64,000 nucleotides of DNA, from assembly GCF_014196115.1 (NCBI RefSeq), contig NZ_JACIDB010000002.1:62001-126000 (forward strand), given 5' to 3'. A program made the position numbers and the translations under genes. This document shows positions 19,479 to 27,087 of the stretch, piece by piece; position 1 is the first letter of the stretch; each line of letters starts with the position of its first letter. Below the pieces are notes generated by a model, which searched no databases, was not told the DNA's origin, and was given only the letters and a program-made list of their open reading frames with translations. The DNA comes from Sphingomonas aquatilis (GTDB lineage Bacteria > Pseudomonadota > Alphaproteobacteria > Sphingomonadales > Sphingomonadaceae).

Positions 19479-20492
19479 TCAGTTCGCGCCGCTGGTGCGG
19501 ATGGCGGCGTTGCCGTTGTTGATACCGGCCGGGAAGAACCCGCCCGACGAAACCGCAGACCGGTTCAGGTAGACGACGTTGAGCGTCTGCGCGGACGTGC
19601 GGCTGAAGGCGAGGCCATTGCTGTCGAGCGGCACGATGTTCGACACGAGGTTCCCCGACTGGGTGGTCGGCGAGATGCCCTGGTCGAGATCGGTCGAACC
19701 ATCGACCGAGTCGCGCAGGTTCGAGATCGAATCGGCGGCGGTGCGCAGCGACGCGACGTTGAGGCCGCGGGCATACAGTGCGGTGCGGACCAGCGCGGCG
19801 TGATAGGCCTCTACCGCGAGGATGCCGGCGGCGGCCTCGAGATAGGTCTTGTTGTTGATCAGCGCGCCCGCTGCGCCCTTATAGGCGGTGACGCCGACGT
19901 CTTCGAAGATGTAGGCGGCGAGCAGGAAGCTGTTGTCGTCGGCATAGGGATCGAAGCCGGCGAGCGACGGGCTGGTGCTCGACGCCGCGGCGGCGAAGGC
20001 GCCACCCGAAGATCCGGAGATGTTGATCGTCGGCTGCGCGGCGATCAGCGCGTCGCTGCCGCTGCTCCCACGGATCGCAGTGCGCAGGAACGTGACGTGC
20101 GCCACCTCATCCGCCGCGATTTCGCGCGCATAGGCGGCGATGGCGGGATCGGTGAAGTTGACCTTGCGCGCCGAGCCGGCGCCGGTGCCGGTGATGACGG
20201 CGCCCTGCGTGCCCACGCCGCCGGTCAGCAGGTTGTTGGGCAGGCCGGTGCCATAAGCGGCATAGCTGTAGAATTGCGCCTCGAGATATTCGAGGTTGAG
20301 CGCGAAGTTGAGGACGTCGACTTCCGACAGCGCGGTCGACTGCGCCTGCGCGGCGGTGGCCAGCGAAAGGCTGGCGGCACCCGCGGCGGTCATCGCAGCG
20401 GCGCCCATCATGTTGCGGAAGAAGTCGCGCCGGTCTTCGCGGCGCCTCGCTTCGGCGTCGAACGCCTCGATGAGCTGATCCGTTTGAGTCAT
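19479..20492 (-). CDS. Tat-exported soluble ferritin-like protein (PCC13-62 type), paralogue 4
   Basis: 337 residues from ATG 20492, preceded by GAGGAAAGG. The Tat motif is EDRRDFFRN (R21-R22) and the likely cut is at TAAQA/QS, giving a soluble periplasmic protein like paralogue 2. Di-iron candidates: E68 (NLEYLEAQFY), E129/H132 (DEVAH), E197 (FEDVG), E228/H231 (EAYH). The tail is 'NIVPLDSNGLAFSRTSAQTL' then 'GGFFPAGINNG'. First gene of the upper pair; its promoter must lie in the 199-bp region shared with the ECF sigma gene. A longer open frame to 20612 is rejected because it would bury the Tat signal. Confidence 0.88.
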   Translation of the reverse strand: MTQTDQLIEAFDAEARRREDRRDFFRNMMGAAAMTAAGAASLSLATAAQAQSTALSEVDVLNFALNLEYLEAQFYSYAAYGTGLPNNLLTGGVGTQGAVITGTGAGSARKVNFTDPAIAAYAREIAADEVAHVTFLRTAIRGSSGSDALIAAQPTINISGSSGGAFAAAASSTSPSLAGFDPYADDNSFLLAAYIFEDVGVTAYKGAAGALINNKTYLEAAAGILAVEAYHAALVRTALYARGLNVASLRTAADSISNLRDSVDGSTDLDQGISPTTQSGNLVSNIVPLDSNGLAFSRTSAQTLNVVYLNRSAVSSGGFFPAGINNGNAAIRTSGAN

Positions 20493-20691
20493 CGTCAGCC
20501 TGCCTTTCCTCACCTGTCCCGGCCAGCCTCGCGGACCCGGGGCGCGTCGATGCGCACGGATCGGGATGACCAACGGCAGGTACGTTCGGCGGCGACAAAA
20601 AGATGCGCGCAATAAAAATATATAACGCGCAGCCGCTTATGACGGGCTGGAGGCTTGCCCGGCCGGCGGCGGCCGCTTAGCCTTCGCCCCC
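20493..20691. promoter_or_regulatory. Shared divergent promoter region, ferritin-like operon / ECF sigma
   Basis: 199 bases between divergent starts. Most is GC-rich, but 20610-20625 is a sharp AT island (AATAAAAATATATAA) flanked by inverted TGCGCG and CGCGCA. This is the only -10-like sequence in the region and could serve either direction. No sure ECF -35/-10 pair could be assigned by eye. Confidence 0.5.
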
Positions 20692-21285
20692 GTGGTGCCC
20701 GCCGACGATTCTGCCGACCTGCCCCCCCTGCCCGCTGCGGCGGCGCGTGCGCGCCTGGTCGAGGCGCTGATGGCGACAGGGGCGGCGGACCGCGAGGCCT
20801 TCCGCCGCGTCTATGCGCTGACCTCCGCGAAGCTTTTCGGCATCTGCCTGCGTATCTGCGGCGACAGGCAGGCCGCGGAGGACGTGTTGCACGACGTCTA
20901 CATCACCATCTGGCAGCGCGCGGGCGCGTATCAGCCGGGGCGGGCGAGTCCGATTTCGTGGCTGGCGACGATCGCGCGCAACCGGGCGATCGACTGGCGG
21001 CGGCGGCACGGGCGCGTCACCGCGCCGATCGAGGAGGCCGAGGCGGTGGCCGATGGCGCGCTGCGCCAGGACGACGTGCTGATGGCCGAAGAGGCGCAGG
21101 CGCGGCTGCATCTGTGCCTCGAAAGGTTGGAGGAACGGCAGCGCGGGGCGATCCGGCGCGCCTTCTTCGGCGGCCTGACCTATGCCGAGCTGGCGGTGCA
21201 AGCGGCGGTGCCGCTGGGGACGATGAAGAGCTGGGTGCGGCGCGGGCTGCTCGCGCTGAAGGGATGCCTCGATGGCGAGCGCTGA
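20692..21285 (+). CDS. ECF-type RNA polymerase sigma factor
   Basis: A 197-residue sigma factor with region 2 ('LFGICLRICGDRQAAEDVLH', 'DVYITIWQRAGAY', 'WLATIARNRAIDWRRRHG') and region 4 ('LEERQRGAIRRAFFGGLTYA', 'VPLGTMKSWVRRGLLALKG'); there is no region 1 or 3. Pairing with a membrane-bound anti-sigma of RskA type suggests the SigK/RskA-like class. The start is GTG at 20692 or the adjacent GTG at 20695. The gene overlaps the anti-sigma gene by 14 bases, ensuring balanced translation. Likely targets are itself and the divergent ferritin-like genes (inference from position only). Confidence 0.93.
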   Translation: MVPADDSADLPPLPAAAARARLVEALMATGAADREAFRRVYALTSAKLFGICLRICGDRQAAEDVLHDVYITIWQRAGAYQPGRASPISWLATIARNRAIDWRRRHGRVTAPIEEAEAVADGALRQDDVLMAEEAQARLHLCLERLEERQRGAIRRAFFGGLTYAELAVQAAVPLGTMKSWVRRGLLALKGCLDGER

Positions 21286-22012
21286 ACCGGACGATATCGG
21301 GCCCGACGACCTCGCCGCGGCCGAACTGGCGCTGGGGCTGCTGGACGGCGAGGCGCGCGTCGCGGCGCTGGCGCGGGTGGCGGCGGATCCGGTGTTCGCG
21401 CTGGCGGTGGCATGGTGGGAGGCGCGCTTTGCCGCGCTGTTCGCCGATGGCGCCGACGTGGCGGTGCCGCCCGCCGTGCTGCGGCGGATCGAAGCGTCAC
21501 TGGATGGCTTTGCGCTGGATGGCGGGCGACGCGTGATGGCCGCAAACGACAATCCGGGCGTCGGCGCATGGCGCGGCGCGGCGATCGCGGCGGGGCTGGC
21601 GGCGTGCCTGCTGCTCGTGGTGACGGTGATGCTGGCGCTGCGGCCGGCGCCCCAACCCGTGCGCGTCCCGGTGCCGGTCGCGGCGCAGGCGCCGTTGCTC
21701 GCTGCGCTGGCGCCGAGCGAGGGCAAGGGCGCGCCGATCGCCGCGGCTTATGATCGCGAGACCGGCGTGGTGCGGATCGGCGGCGCGGTGGCGGTGCCGG
21801 CCGGGCGGTCGGCCGAGCTATGGGCAATCCGCGGCAGCGCGGCGCCGCGCTCGCTGGGCGTGATGGCGGCGGGCCGGGTGGTCGTGCCGGCAGCGCTGCG
21901 GGCCGAGATGGCGGCGGATACGGTGCTGGCGATCTCGATCGAGCCGGCGGGCGGGTCGCCGACCGGGTTGCCGACCGGGCCGGTGGTGGCGGCGGGTAAG
22001 CTGGCGGGGTGA
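21272..22012 (+). CDS. RskA-type transmembrane anti-sigma factor
   Basis: 246 residues. The cytoplasmic N-terminal part ('DDLAAAELALGLLDGEARVA', 'FALAVAWWEARFAALFAD') matches the anti-sigma-K/RskA domain that holds the sigma factor. One membrane helix lies near residues 95-115 (IAAGLAACLLLVVTVMLAL). The periplasmic C-terminal domain ('AAAYDRETGVVRIGGAVAVP', 'ELWAIRGSAAPRSLGVM', 'LAISIEPAGGSPTGLPTGPV') is the RskA C-terminal sensor domain. It lacks the HxxxCxxC zinc motif, so direct thiol sensing is not suggested. Release would need regulated cleavage or a structural change (family knowledge). Confidence 0.9.
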   Translation: MASAEPDDIGPDDLAAAELALGLLDGEARVAALARVAADPVFALAVAWWEARFAALFADGADVAVPPAVLRRIEASLDGFALDGGRRVMAANDNPGVGAWRGAAIAAGLAACLLLVVTVMLALRPAPQPVRVPVPVAAQAPLLAALAPSEGKGAPIAAAYDRETGVVRIGGAVAVPAGRSAELWAIRGSAAPRSLGVMAAGRVVVPAALRAEMAADTVLAISIEPAGGSPTGLPTGPVVAAGKLAG

Positions 22013-22044
22013 GGTGCGGGGCGTTACGGCCGCCCCGCCAACTT

Positions 22045-22152
22045 CGTCACCCCGGACTTGGTCCGGGGTCCACCGGGCCGCATGGGGGAGGCTGGAGCTT
22101 CTTGCCATTCCCCTCGCCGCAGAGTGGACCCCGGACCAAGTCCGGGGTGACG
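22045..22152. repeat. Palindromic repeat family A, copy 2
   Basis: Left arm CGTCACCCCGGACTTGGTCC (22045 on), right arm ending in CCGGGGTGACG at 22152, core 'CGGGCCGCATGGGGGAGG...CCCTCGCCGCAGAG'. It lies between the convergent ends of the anti-sigma and mipA-like genes. Confidence 0.9.
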
Positions 22153-22189
22153 GGGATATTGGGGTGAGGGTTCGTGACCTACTCCAGCC

Positions 22190-23035
22190 TCAGAATGTGT
22201 ACGCTACGCCCACCGCGCCGAGCCACTGGTTGCGCGAGCCGGCGATGCTGACCACCGGGCTGTCGCCGAAGTCGTTGAGCATGCGGCGATAGGTGCCGCC
22301 GGCGACGACCTTCCACCCGTGCAGCAGGTTGCCGGTCAGCGAATAGGTGGCGAGGCCGCCGATCGAATAATTCTTCCAGCCGCCGCGCGCATTGTAGGTC
22401 GGCAGGCCGCTGGCGATCGATTGCGTCGGCGAGATTGAGAAATAGCTGGTCGCATAGCCGCGACCGGCATGCTCGGCGGTGGCGAACAGGCCGACCGCCG
22501 CCTTGGTGCTGAGCGGGGTGAGATAGTTGATGCTCGGCTGCCAGATGCCGCTGTCGTGCGCGCCGGCGACGTCGTGGCGGTAGCTGAGCGAAACCGACAA
22601 TTTGTCGTACGGGCTGGTGATGACGCCGGTCTTGCCGATGCCGACATAGCCGCCGAGTTCGATCGCGGTCTTCACCTTGCCCAGCGCCTTCACGCGCGGA
22701 TCGTCGATGCTGTCGAGGCTGGAGCGGTTGAAGTTGACGACGCCGATCGGGCCGGCCTGGATATCCCACACGGGGCCGGGTTCGTTGCGGATCAGGTCGA
22801 CGCTGGCGCGGTTGCCGGCGAGCAGGAAGGCATAGCCCTTCACCGAACCGACCGCGGCGGGCGCAGGCACCCAGCGATAGTCGTTCGAGCCTTCATAGTC
22901 GCTGAGGTACACGCCGGCGACGCCCGCGGTGATCGTGTCGCGGTTCGTGTCGAACTCGGCAGGGGTTTCCTGCGCGAACGCGGGTACGGCGAACGCGGCG
23001 GACGCGGCGAGCGCGGCCAAATACTTGAACGACAC
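22190..23035 (-). CDS. MipA/OmpV-family outer-membrane protein
   Basis: 281 residues with a signal peptide (MSFKYLAALAASAAFAVPAFA/QE). It is a predicted beta-barrel with alternating strands and ends in 'LGAVGVAYTF', the terminal aromatic signature of outer-membrane proteins. Internal blocks 'ITAGVAGVYLSDYEGSNDYR' and 'AGGTYRRMLNDFGDSPVV' match the MipA/OmpV family, originally described as an MltA-interacting scaffold protein; many members have no known ligand. ATG 23035 is preceded by a plausible leader, and the next gene upstream is 67 bases away on the same strand. Confidence 0.9.
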   Translation of the reverse strand: MSFKYLAALAASAAFAVPAFAQETPAEFDTNRDTITAGVAGVYLSDYEGSNDYRWVPAPAAVGSVKGYAFLLAGNRASVDLIRNEPGPVWDIQAGPIGVVNFNRSSLDSIDDPRVKALGKVKTAIELGGYVGIGKTGVITSPYDKLSVSLSYRHDVAGAHDSGIWQPSINYLTPLSTKAAVGLFATAEHAGRGYATSYFSISPTQSIASGLPTYNARGGWKNYSIGGLATYSLTGNLLHGWKVVAGGTYRRMLNDFGDSPVVSIAGSRNQWLGAVGVAYTF

Positions 23036-23102
23036 GGGAAAGGCTCCAACCTGTTACGTGACCGTAACGCAGCGGTTGCGGAATCTTTCCCGTAGCAACC
23101 GA

Positions 23103-23621
23103 TTAGAAGATATAGCGCATTCTGATTTGTTGCTGATTTGCATCACTCGTCACCGTGAAGCGCGCGGCGGCGAAGCGCGGCGCGCCGAAGCGGATCGGCG
23201 GGTTGCGCGAAAAGCCGAAGCCTTCGCGCGGGATGCCGGCGAGCGTATCGAGCTTGGCATTGTTGTTTTCGTCGTGGATCACCGCGACCGCGTAATTGCC
23301 GAGCGGCAGCCCGTCGAAGTGCAGCGCATGCGTCGAGGCGGGGACGGAGCGGGTGACGGCATTGGCATCGTCGACGCAGGCGGGGAAATTGTCCGGGTCC
23401 GCGGTCAGGCAGACGCGCAAGGATCCCTTGGCCGAGCGCATCTGGCTGACGCCGACGTCAAGCCGCGCGATCGGCGCGGCGCCCAGCATCACCACCGCCG
23501 CCGGCAGCAGGCCCGCCAGCGCCAGCGTGCGCGCGCGCCGCCTTGGCGTGGGCCCGCGCGAAATCCCCGACCCCCCGGTCGGTGCCGCACAGGCGATCCC
23601 AGAAGCGGAAATACAGCCCAT
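23103..23621 (-). CDS. DUF2141 domain exported protein
   Basis: The C-terminal 120 residues match DUF2141: 'LDVGVSQMRSAKGSLRVCLT', 'LHFDGLPLGNYAVAVIHDEN', 'NNAKLDTLAGIPREGFGFSR', 'FTVTSDANQQQIRMRYIF'. Function unknown; often found beside desaturase-like genes. A good signal peptide core (RRRARTLALAGLLPAAVVML) precedes it, but no ATG lies just before that core. ATG 23621 or 23642 gives a long N-region inside the desaturase gene; ATG 23486 would lose the signal. The true start is unresolved, perhaps a rare codon near 23560. It overlaps the upstream gene in another frame. Confidence 0.75.
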   Translation of the reverse strand: MGCISASGIACAAPTGGSGISRGPTPRRRARTLALAGLLPAAVVMLGAAPIARLDVGVSQMRSAKGSLRVCLTADPDNFPACVDDANAVTRSVPASTHALHFDGLPLGNYAVAVIHDENNNAKLDTLAGIPREGFGFSRNPPIRFGAPRFAAARFTVTSDANQQQIRMRYIF

Positions 23622-24270
23622 AATTGCACCCGTATTGCTCATGATGGCGTTGATGATGGCTCGCGGTGATGAGCCAGCCCCCCAATGGTCCCCCCCACAT
23701 GAACCGCGGGAAAACCTCCCATCCCATGTGATTGGTTACGCCCATAACGGTCATGAGGCCGAGCACGAAGCCCAGCGCGCCGATGTGGATCGGAATCAGC
23801 AGCACCAGTAGCGGAATTACCACAGCGCCGGTCACCGCCTCGATCGGGTGGAACGCCATCGCCGCCCAGGCGGTGGGCGGCCGGCTGGCGTGGTGGACGG
23901 CATGCGCGGCCTTGAACACCGCGGGCCGGTGCATCCAGCGATGCGTCCAGTAGAACCAGGTGTCGTGGAGGAACAGGTAGACGACCACCGACAGCGGCAC
24001 GTACCAGAGCGGCCGCGCGTGGACGTCGTCATAGATGCGGGTCCAGCCATGCGCCTTCCACCCCCAGGCGAGGATGCCCGCGGGCACGCCGTAGATGGCG
24101 GCGGAGGCGAGGCTCCAGGCGATCTCGCGGCGCATCTGCGCGTCGAGCCCGCGGTAGAGGCCGGGGTGCTTCAGACGCGTCGCCGCGGCGAAGGCGCCCG
24201 ACACGATCAGATAGCGGACACCGACGATCAGCGTCATCGCCAGAGCGGACAGGGTGACGGCGAGCAGCAT
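23458..24270 (-). CDS. Sterol desaturase / fatty acid hydroxylase superfamily membrane protein
   Basis: About 270 residues with several membrane helices and the three His clusters of the superfamily: 'HDTWFYWTHRWMH', 'HAVHHAS' and 'SHHQRHHEQYGCNYG'. These bind a di-iron centre that uses O2 and electrons to hydroxylate or desaturate a lipid. The substrate is not deducible; carotenoid, sphingolipid or hopanoid modification are all possible in a sphingomonad. ATG 24270 gives MLLAVTLSALAM. The open frame upstream to 24462 runs into repeat sequence and is not used. The C-terminal tail is Ala/Gly-rich and overlaps the DUF2141 gene by up to 164 bases. Confidence 0.88.
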   Translation of the reverse strand: MLLAVTLSALAMTLIVGVRYLIVSGAFAAATRLKHPGLYRGLDAQMRREIAWSLASAAIYGVPAGILAWGWKAHGWTRIYDDVHARPLWYVPLSVVVYLFLHDTWFYWTHRWMHRPAVFKAAHAVHHASRPPTAWAAMAFHPIEAVTGAVVIPLLVLLIPIHIGALGFVLGLMTVMGVTNHMGWEVFPRFMWGGPLGGWLITASHHQRHHEQYGCNYGLYFRFWDRLCGTDRGVGDFARAHAKAARAHAGAGGPAAGGGGDAGRRADRAA

Positions 24271-24487
24271 GCCGGTGGTGTAGCGGATTGTGGGGGTGGG
24301 GGATACGGGGTGCCCGCATCCGTTCGTCACGCGGAATTGGTGGAAGGCCCCTGTTCCGGGACGACGGCGTGGGGTGCGGAGGGCGAGGAGGTGATCGGTG
24401 GGGATGACGTCCGCCACACGTCCTCCGTCACCCCGGACTTGGTCCGGCGGCCACCGGGCCAAAGGATAGTCGGTGCCCTGCGCTCAT

Positions 24488-24629
24488 TCCTCCCCCGCCA
24501 GGGGGAGGTGGCGCCGCCGAAGGCGGTGACGGAGGGGGCGGACAGGAACGCCTCCGGCTGTCGAAGCGCTGCCCTTACCTCCCCCTCCGTCATGCCTGCG
24601 GCATGCCACCTCCCCCTGGCGGGGGAGGA
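24488..24629. repeat. Palindromic repeat family D, copy 3
   Basis: Outer arms are identical to the copies at 15388 and 18040; inner arms contain GACGGAGGGGG and CCTCCCCCTCCGTCATGCC. The core differs from the other two copies. Confidence 0.9.
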
Positions 24630-24770
24630 CTTTTCGGCCAAACCGGAGGTGACGGAGTTGGTGGGGCGAGGGTTCGTGCGACTCAACGTGGACGGGGCGG
24701 CGATTGTCGGCCGCGTTGCGCACGCTCTACTGCCCGGCTTGGTGGGTGACGAAGCCTGCTACACTTCCTC

Positions 24771-24878
24771 CGTCACCCCGGACTTGGTCCGGGGTCCACC
24801 GGGCCGCTGGGGGGCGGCATGAGGCACTGGCCATCCCCCTCGCCGCGCAGTGGACCCCGGACCAAGTCCGGGGTGACG
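24771..24878. repeat. Palindromic repeat family A, copy 3
   Basis: Arms CGTCACCCCGGACTTGGTCC and complement, core 'CGGGCCGCTGGGGGGCGG...CCCTCGCCGCGCAG', in the same orientation as copy 2. Confidence 0.9.
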
Positions 24879-24926
24879 GTGTGGGTGGGGTGCGCGTCGG
24901 TGTCTCACGACGGGGGTGGACGTCGA

Positions 24927-25433
24927 TCAGCGTTCGAGGACGTGGATGGGGCGGTCCTTGTACAGGGCGTCGCGCACCGCGGTGTAGCCGAGCTTGGCCG
25001 CCAGGCGGAGCGAGGGGGTGTTGGCGGGGTCGATGATGCAGGTGGTGCGGGTGATGCCCTGGGCGTCGGCCCAGCCGAGTGCGGCCGTCATCGCGGCATA
25101 GGCGAATCCGCGGCCGTGGGCGTGGGGAGCGAGGGCCCAGTTCGCTTCGGGCAGCGTCAGCGGCGGGTCGATCGTCCGGCGCGCCTCCATCAGGCCGCCT
25201 TCGCCGAGGACGGTGCCGTCGGGCGCGCAGAACACCCAGCTGCCATAGCCGAACGCCTGCCACTGACCGATCGAGCGGAGCAGGCGCAGCCATACCTCTT
25301 CGCGGCTGCGGGGCACGCCGCCGATCATCGTGTAGACCGCGGGGTCCGACCACATGGCGGCGAGCGCGTCGAGGTGATCGGGGTGGTGGCCGGTGAGGAT
25401 CAGCCGGTCGGTGGTGACGACGGGGGCGATCAT
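24927..25433 (-). CDS. GNAT-family N-acetyltransferase (RimJ/RimL type)
   Basis: 168 residues. It starts MIAPVVTTDRLILTGHHPDH, the usual opening of RimJ/RimL-like acetyltransferases, and has the acetyl-CoA loop region 'WALAPHAHGRGFAYAAMTAA' and 'TTCIIDPANTPSLRLAAKLG'. The acceptor is unknown. ATG 25433 lies eight bases after the stop of the mitofilin-like gene, making it the last member of the hem series. A long open frame in the same phase runs back through the hem genes but is antiparallel noise in high-GC DNA. Confidence 0.88.
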   Translation of the reverse strand: MIAPVVTTDRLILTGHHPDHLDALAAMWSDPAVYTMIGGVPRSREEVWLRLLRSIGQWQAFGYGSWVFCAPDGTVLGEGGLMEARRTIDPPLTLPEANWALAPHAHGRGFAYAAMTAALGWADAQGITRTTCIIDPANTPSLRLAAKLGYTAVRDALYKDRPIHVLER

Positions 25434-25441
25434 GCGCGCCG

Positions 25442-26392
25442 TTACATGCCGACCGAGGTGGTTTCCTGCGTGTTCGTATCGGGATCGGTCGCCGGCGTGG
25501 TATCGGCGGGCGTCTGCGCCTGCACCGTCGTCGGCGGGATCGGGCGGGCGACCGCCTGGCCCATCAGCGCGGCGTTTTCGATGAGATCGAGCGCGCGGCG
25601 CGCCTCGATATAGCGGTCGGCGGCCTGCATCCAATTGCCGGCCTGCGCGGCGCCGGGCAGGCGCGCGACCTCGGCACGGGCGGCCTCCACCTGCCCGCCG
25701 TCGAGCAGGCGGCGCGCGCGGGCGAGCCGGTCGGCGGGGCGGGGCGAGGGGGTGCCGGCCTGGCGCAGCACGACAAGGCCGGCGACTTCGCGGCGCAGGC
25801 TGGCGAGCCAGCCGTCGGTGCTGACCGAGGCGATGTCGGGCGCGATCGCCTCCAGCCCCTGGCGCAGATCCTCCAGCGTCACCGGCTGGCGCGCGGCGTC
25901 GATGACCGCGGCGACCGCCTTGGGCTGCGCGGTGCCGAAGCGGCTGCGCAACTGCTCCTCGAGATAGCCGAGGCCGACACCGCGATCGAGCGCACGGCGC
26001 GCGGCGACGGCGATCAGCAGTCCCTCCGCCCGGCCCGCCTGCGCGGCGGCGGCGTTGGCGTCGGTGGTGACGGCGGCGGTGCGTGTCTCCAGCGCCGACA
26101 ATTGCCCGGCGAGCGTCGCTTCGCGCGAGGCGAGCGCATTGGGGTCGAGCTGCGGGTTGGTCCGCTCGCCATTGGCGTTGAGCGGCAAGGCGGGGTTGTA
26201 GTTGACCGGTTCGGGCGTCGCCTTTTGCGCGCTTGTCGTCCCGCCCAGCCAGGGGACGTGGCGCATCAGATAGCCGGTCAGCACCGCGCCCGCGACGAAG
26301 GCCAGCGCGATGATCGCCAGGAAGACGCCGGTGCGCAGGCCCTGCGCTCCGCGGGCGCCCGACGGCGGATCGATCGGCACGTAATCGCTCAT
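25442..26392 (-). CDS. Mitofilin-like inner-membrane protein (COG4223 type)
   Basis: 316 residues. One N-terminal membrane helix (residues about 23-43, FLAIIALAFVAGAVLTGYLM) is followed by a Pro/Asn-rich linker, an Ala-rich probable coiled coil ('LASREATLAGQLSALETRTA'), and a helical C-terminal domain ('LARARRLLDGGQVEAARAEV'). This plan and its place directly after hemD match the alphaproteobacterial COG4223/mitofilin-related proteins, which bacteriologists have linked to HemX and to ancestral Mic60. It overlaps hemD by four bases (ATGA), so it is translated with the heme genes. Confidence 0.78.
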   Translation of the reverse strand: MSDYVPIDPPSGARGAQGLRTGVFLAIIALAFVAGAVLTGYLMRHVPWLGGTTSAQKATPEPVNYNPALPLNANGERTNPQLDPNALASREATLAGQLSALETRTAAVTTDANAAAAQAGRAEGLLIAVAARRALDRGVGLGYLEEQLRSRFGTAQPKAVAAVIDAARQPVTLEDLRQGLEAIAPDIASVSTDGWLASLRREVAGLVVLRQAGTPSPRPADRLARARRLLDGGQVEAARAEVARLPGAAQAGNWMQAADRYIEARRALDLIENAALMGQAVARPIPPTTVQAQTPADTTPATDPDTNTQETTSVGM

Positions 26393-27087
26393 GGCGCCTT
26401 ATCCCCGGCCCCCGCCGCAGGGTCAATCGCTGGCGTGCATGCCGCCGCCCCGACGCGGCACAGGGCGGCGTCGGTGGGGGTGTCGGCGGTCAGCGCGAGC
26501 GCCCAGCCGTCGCCGGCCGCGGCACGGACCGCGGGGCTCAGCGCAGCGATGCCGGAGGCGCTGCGGTCGGGCAGCAAGGCGGCGACGCGGGTGGCGGCGC
26601 GGACCGAATGGAGCAGGACGATGCGGTGTCGCGCGGCGCGGGCGAAGGCGGCGGGGTCTACGGCGATCGTGTCGCTTGCGTAGACGATGCGCGTCGGGTG
26701 GCCGCTGTCGATGTGGTCGCGGCCCGCGAGGTGGAGCGGGCGGGTGAAGCTGGCGGCGGCGAGGGCCTCGGTCACGCCGCCGGTGCCGACGACCGCGACC
26801 GAGAGGCCGGCGCCTCGCGCCGCCTCGGCGGTCTGCGCCCCCACCGCGATGACGGGCAGATGCGCGAGGCCTGCGAGCTTGGGGCCGGCGTGGCGCACCG
26901 CATTGGCGCTGGTGATCAGCAGCGCGTCGTGGGCGGCGGGGTCGGGGGCATCCCACGGCACCGGCACGGTCGCGAACAGCGGGACGGCGGCGGCGTCCAC
27001 GCCGAGCGCGTGCAGGCGGGCGAGGGTGCGCGCGGTGCCGGGTTCGGGGCGGACGACCAGCACGCCCGAGAGCGCGATGCCCGTCAC
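26389..27087 (-). CDS. hemD: Uroporphyrinogen-III synthase
   Basis: A 232-residue cytoplasmic enzyme that closes hydroxymethylbilane to uroporphyrinogen III with inversion of ring D. It starts [20 protein letters not shown] and contains 'LHALGVDAAAVPLFATVPV', 'ALLITSANAVRHAGPKLAGL' and 'IVYASDTIAVDP'. HemD sequences are poorly conserved, but size, the N-terminal pattern and its position after hemC make the call firm. It overlaps hemC by four bases and the mitofilin-like gene by four bases. Confidence 0.92.
   Translation of the reverse strand: MTGIALSGVLVVRPEPGTARTLARLHALGVDAAAVPLFATVPVPWDAPDPAAHDALLITSANAVRHAGPKLAGLAHLPVIAVGAQTAEAARGAGLSVAVVGTGGVTEALAAASFTRPLHLAGRDHIDSGHPTRIVYASDTIAVDPAAFARAARHRIVLLHSVRAATRVAALLPDRSASGIAALSPAVRAAAGDGWALALTADTPTDAALCRVGAAACTPAIDPAAGAGDKAP

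Larger units (their letters stand above)
24271..24926. other. Gene-free, repeat-filled stretch
   Basis: 656 bases with no credible gene. It contains a partial family A arm (about 24429-24470), a complete family D copy (24488-24629) and a complete family A copy (24771-24878). The short frames through it are made of repeat sequence. It must also hold the promoter of the desaturase gene. Confidence 0.8.

Noticed and set aside
24327..24723. Short open frames between the desaturase and GNAT genes
   Set aside because: Their products are translations of the family A and D repeats, and none has a ribosome-binding site or known domain.
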